From contig JACIWP010000142.1 in NCBI GenBank assembly GCA_014360855.1, forward strand, positions 1 through 8,006: 8,006 nucleotides of DNA, written 5' to 3'. A model generated the notes under the pieces. That model did not search any database. It was not told the DNA's origin and worked only from the letters and a program-made list of their open reading frames with translations. Below are positions 5,515 through 8,006 of the stretch, in pieces (the first letter of the stretch is position 1; the number at the start of each line of letters is the position of its first letter). This DNA comes from Anaerolineae bacterium (GTDB lineage Bacteria; Chloroflexota; Anaerolineae; JACIWP01). The translations under genes and the position numbers were made by a program.

Positions 5515-6810
5515 TCAGGATGGTTTGAGGAATTTGCCCAGCAGACCAGTGCCGCCGCGCGGCGGGGCGGCCGGCGCCGGCGCGGGGGCCGCGGCCGGCT
5601 GAAGCTCATTCACCAGGCGCTGGGCCAGCTCGAGCACCGCATGTGCCAGGGGGCTGTTGCGGTGCGTCATGACGAACGGCACCCCTTGATTGACAGCGAT
5701 GGACGCCAGGCGCTCATCGTCGGGGATGGTGCCGGCGATGGGATGCCGCAGGCTTTGCTCAATGTCTTCCGGACGGATGGCACTGCGCTGGTCGGCCTGA
5801 TTGACCACCAGCAAGACCTTGTCCTCCGGATATTCCAGGGCGCTGATCACATCAAAGAAGAGCTTGACGTTCTTGATGGCCGGGATGTCGGGTGTGGTGA
5901 GGAGCACAATGCGATCGGCCCCGTCCAGGATGGTCAGCTCCATATCGTGGAGGACGTTGCGGGTATCCACCACGATGATATCGTAGTATTTTTTGACTTC
6001 CGCGAGGATTTTCTCCATGTCCGAGGCGCTGACCAGGTCTCCCATTTCGGGCCGCGGTGGGGCCAGCAGGACCTTCACGCCGGAGGTGTGGCTGGTGACG
6101 ACGCTGTTAATGAAATCGGCGTCCAGGTCAGTGACCTTCTGGGCCACGTCCACGATGGTGCGCTGGGCCTGCAGGTTCATCAGGACGTCCACTCCGCCGA
6201 ACTGGACGCCGGCGTCAATGAGGAGCACCTTGCTGTCCGGGAGGATGGACTTAAAGGCCACCGCCAGGTTCACGGCGATGGTACTGCATCCGACCCCGCC
6301 TTTCGGGGCGTATACGGCGACGACCTTGCCCAGGTTCTGGGGCGCCGGCGGAGGGCCGGCGGGCACGCCCAGCGGGCCGGTGGCCGCGGCCACCGCCTGC
6401 GTGAGCAGTTGGCGCTTGGCGGCCCCCAGCTCGTACACCCGGCGGATGGAGGACACCAGTTCTTCGGTGGAGAAGGGTTTGATAAGGAACTCGCGGGCGC
6501 CGGCGAGCATGGAGCGGCGCAGGTAATCCGCCTCCCCCTGGACGGACATCATGATGATCTGGGCCTGCGGCACTTCCTGGGTGATCATCTCACTGGCAGT
6601 GATGCCGTCCAGGCCAGGCATGTTGATGTCCATCAGGACGATATCGGGGGTCAGTTGACGCGCCATGGAGACCGCCTCTTCGCCGCTGGCGGCCGCGCCG
6701 ATTACCTCGATGTCGGATTCGAAGTAGAGCAGTTTTTTCAGGTTCTCTCGCGTCTCCGGGATATCATCCACGATGAGGACGCGAATGCGTCGGGCTTCGC
6801 CATCTGTCAT
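5515..6810 (-). CDS. tadZ: Response-regulator receiver fused to CpaE/TadZ MinD-like ATPase
   Basis: This 431-residue cytoplasmic protein is the Tad localisation factor. Residues 8-125 form a complete CheY-like receiver: acidic pair Asp15/Asp16, phosphoacceptor Asp61 in LMDINMPGLDG, Ser89 at the switch position and Lys111 in IKPF. After a Pro/Gly linker (145-158) comes a MinD/ParA-type ATPase. It has the deviant Walker A PKGGVGCST (169-177), which keeps the signature Lys170 but has Cys-Ser where the usual P-loop Lys lies, as is common in CpaE/TadZ. It also has LLIDAGVQFGGVD (196-208) and Walker B-like YDIIVVDT (276-283). A Pro/Ala-rich tail (about 403-418) ends in a basic LLGKFLKPS. Proteobacterial TadZ receivers are often degenerate; this one looks phosphorylatable, although no kinase is encoded here. 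The ATG at 6810 has only a short AAGGG before it. The 82-nt gap to cpaB holds no clear terminator or promoter. Confidence 0.94.
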   Translation of the reverse strand: MTDGEARRIRVLIVDDIPETRENLKKLLYFESDIEVIGAAASGEEAVSMARQLTPDIVLMDINMPGLDGITASEMITQEVPQAQIIMMSVQGEADYLRRSMLAGAREFLIKPFSTEELVSSIRRVYELGAAKRQLLTQAVAAATGPLGVPAGPPPAPQNLGKVVAVYAPKGGVGCSTIAVNLAVAFKSILPDSKVLLIDAGVQFGGVDVLMNLQAQRTIVDVAQKVTDLDADFINSVVTSHTSGVKVLLAPPRPEMGDLVSASDMEKILAEVKKYYDIIVVDTRNVLHDMELTILDGADRIVLLTTPDIPAIKNVKLFFDVISALEYPEDKVLLVVNQADQRSAIRPEDIEQSLRHPIAGTIPDDERLASIAVNQGVPFVMTHRNSPLAHAVLELAQRLVNELQPAAAPAPAPAAPPRGGTGLLGKFLKPS

Positions 6811-6892
6811 GTCCCTTCACCCATCCCATATCCACGTGGTAGTGATTGTTAGCTGTACGCGCCTCCCAGCCGAAGATAATGGGCCAGCAGGG

Positions 6893-7846
6893 TTACCTGG
6901 CCGGCACAGTCCCCACGCCTACCCCAAGGGGTTCGACCGCGAAGGGCAGGCGTTCCGGCGGGCGGATGTTGAAGCGCCGGATCATGTATTCCAGGGTCAC
7001 TGGTTCGGTTTCCACGATGTCGTGGTCGTTCTTACTGCGCAGGGCGAAGTCAATGGAGGCGCCGGCCTCGCGGGCGAATTTCAGCACCAGCGCGTCCTGC
7101 TGGCTGACCAGCAGGGTGATAATGGTGGGGGCCGGCGGCGTGACCTGTTCGCCGGCCTGCCCCTGTTGCTGTGAGGCGCCCTGCGGTTGCTGAGCTTCCG
7201 GGGTAGCGGCCGGCGTCACCGCCGCCTGTCCCCACGGCCCCACTTTCAACACGGTGATATCCTGCAGGGTGAGCTGGGTGACCATGCGGGGGATTTGCTG
7301 GCCCATGGGTTCGCTCATCTGACCTTCTTCCGTGGTCTTGGGGAGCGGGAGCTTGATCTGCGTCTCGGGGTCCACGCTCACCATATTGAAGGTGATGAGC
7401 ATGTCCACGGTATCGCCTGGCTCCAGGGCATAGGCCACACTGCTCAGCTCATCAATAGGGAAGGCCACCGCCACCTTGCCGGGCGGGATCAGGAAGGAAG
7501 CGTTGATGCCCTTTTCCACGATGGATTTTTTATCGGTGATCATGTCGCGCCGGATGATCTGGCCCTGCACAATGTCCACGGCGGCCAGCTTGCCGACGAT
7601 GTCGGTGGTGCTCATGACTGCGTCAGGAGGCACCTGGCTCTGCTCCATCTCGCGGAGCTCGACGGCGGCCGGGTCAATGGGCTGGGCCTGGCCGATGTTC
7701 TGGATGGCAATCAGCACCTTTTGTTTGGGCGTCTCTGCAGGGCCGGCGGCCTCTTTTTCCGGACTGCGCAGAATCATGAAGACGGCGACCGTCGTCACCA
7801 GGCCAAGGATGATGCCGATCAAGACCAGTATCCTTCCCCGTTTCAT
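6893..7846 (-). CDS. cpaB: Tad pilus assembly protein CpaB/RcpC
   Basis: This 317-residue protein has a single N-terminal membrane anchor (about 6-26, after MKRGR) and an extracytoplasmic body. Residues 43-103 form an SAF-type domain (KVLIAIQNIGQAQPIDPAAV, later VGKLAAVDIVQGQIIRRDMI). Residues 112-275 are the RcpC/CpaB domain, with NASFLIPPGKVAVAFPIDELSSVAYALEPGDTVDMLITF (115-153) and TLLVSQQDALVLKFAREAGASIDFALRS (244-271). Between these last blocks sits a Pro/Gln/Ala-rich low-complexity insert (about 210-240). In diderms this protein works in the periplasm with the secretin. No secretin is adjacent here, so its role may be in the cell wall. The start at 7846 is chosen because a strong GGAGGAGG lies 5 nt upstream and the membrane helix follows at once; the in-frame ATG at 7876 would add ten residues and has no such SD. 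It is the first gene of the operon. Confidence 0.93.
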   Translation of the reverse strand: MKRGRILVLIGIILGLVTTVAVFMILRSPEKEAAGPAETPKQKVLIAIQNIGQAQPIDPAAVELREMEQSQVPPDAVMSTTDIVGKLAAVDIVQGQIIRRDMITDKKSIVEKGINASFLIPPGKVAVAFPIDELSSVAYALEPGDTVDMLITFNMVSVDPETQIKLPLPKTTEEGQMSEPMGQQIPRMVTQLTLQDITVLKVGPWGQAAVTPAATPEAQQPQGASQQQGQAGEQVTPPAPTIITLLVSQQDALVLKFAREAGASIDFALRSKNDHDIVETEPVTLEYMIRRFNIRPPERLPFAVEPLGVGVGTVPAR

Positions 7847-7851
7847 GCGTG

Positions 7852-7859
7852 CCTCCTCC
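7852..7859 (-). promoter_or_regulatory. Shine-Dalgarno that fixes the cpaB start
   Basis: GGAGGAGG on the minus strand ends 5 nt before the ATG at 7846. It favours this ATG over the in-frame ATG at 7876, which would place the SD inside the coding sequence. Confidence 0.8.
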
Positions 7860-7918
7860 GGGCGCAGTGCGATCACAGCATGGTGTGGGACAGTCGAACG
7901 CTCCCTGCATGATGTTGC

Positions 7919-7938
7919 GCAGTGTTATGCTGTGTTAT
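7919..7938. repeat. Tandem 10-bp repeat in the cpaB leader
   Basis: The plus strand reads GCAGTGTTAT then GCTGTGTTAT, two adjacent 10-mers differing at one base. They lie about 30-50 nt downstream of the predicted tad start site, within the untranslated leader. The period is close to one helical turn, which would suit side-by-side binding of a regulator, but chance cannot be excluded. Confidence 0.5.
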
Positions 7939-7951
7939 CAGGGGTTTCATT

Positions 7952-7969
7952 ATCTATCCCACCTATCCC
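7952..7969. repeat. Tandem 9-bp repeat at the predicted tad transcription start
   Basis: The plus strand reads ATCTATCCC then ACCTATCCC, adjacent 9-mers with one mismatch (minus strand GGGATAGGT, GGGATAGAT). They begin about 6 nt downstream of the candidate -10, so they cover the expected transcription start, where an operator could act. Confidence 0.45.
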
Positions 7970-7974
7970 GTATT

Positions 7975-8004
7975 ATTGTAACACGATATGGGGCGGAATA
8001 GCAA
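7975..8004 (-). promoter_or_regulatory. Candidate sigma-70 promoter of the tad operon
   Basis: On the minus strand TTGCTA (8004-7999, 4 of 6 to consensus) and TACAAT (7980-7975, 5 of 6) are 18 nt apart, in a locally AT-rich stretch upstream of the first tad gene. Initiation would fall near 7968, leaving a leader of about 120 nt before cpaB. The leader contains the inverted pair CACAGCAT (7934-7927) and ATGCTGTG (7881-7874). The -35 lies at the window edge and other arrangements are possible. Confidence 0.5.
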
Positions 8005-8006
8005 GT

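Noticed and set aside
5461..6852. A 463-codon plus-strand reading frame opposite tadZ
   Set aside because: It mirrors the receiver-TadZ gene, has a low-complexity His/Asp/Gly composition and no family motifs; an antisense shadow.
6811..6892. Separate promoter or small RNA between cpaB and tadZ
   Set aside because: Only a poor -10-like TAACAAT was seen, with no convincing -35 and no terminator-like hairpin; the genes are more simply one operon.

Overview
The window reads almost entirely from the minus strand. It holds the core of a Tad (tight adherence, type IVc) pilus assembly operon, a comF-family gene at its tail, and then the 5' part of an arginine biosynthesis gene, argG. The DNA is GC-rich, with very frequent CCGGC/GCCGGC words. 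The Tad set has CpaB, a receiver-TadZ fusion, TadA, TadB and TadC but no secretin or CpaD gene. That content and organisation suggest a Chloroflexota bacterium (Anaerolineae-like) without a conventional outer membrane. This assignment is an inference from gene content and protein flavour, not from a marker gene.

Layout in the direction of transcription, from high to low coordinates: a probable promoter and two short tandem repeats (about 8004-7919); cpaB/rcpC (7846-6893); an 82-nt gap; a fused response-regulator receiver plus CpaE/TadZ ATPase (6810-5515); the TadA/CpaF secretion ATPase (5496-4114); tadB (4081-3116); tadC (3097-2165); and a comF-like phosphoribosyltransferase with a TTG start (2145-1372). 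From tadZ to comF the gaps are only 18 to 32 nt and no internal terminator is visible, so these look like one transcript. TadA would power the TadB/TadC membrane platform, TadZ would position the machine (possibly under phosphorylation control), and CpaB would act outside the membrane. The pilin, prepilin peptidase and pseudopilin genes are not in the window.

The 235-nt interval between comF and argG is the most interesting part. A consensus-like sigma-70 promoter (TTGACA, 17 nt, TATATA) overlaps the last codons of comF. It is followed by mutually exclusive short RNA helices, a 21-codon ORF with a good Shine-Dalgarno in which six codons are Arg (three of them CGA, a codon absent from the visible argG), a strong intrinsic terminator 30 nt after the ORF, and then argG. 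This is the layout of a ribosome-mediated transcription attenuator responding to arginine. I know of no well-established bacterial arginine leader-peptide attenuator of this kind, so it is the leading candidate for something undescribed here. No complete antiterminator was found by eye, so the mechanism stays a hypothesis.

No tRNA, rRNA, insertion sequence or CRISPR array was seen. The many long plus-strand reading frames are antisense shadows of the minus-strand genes.
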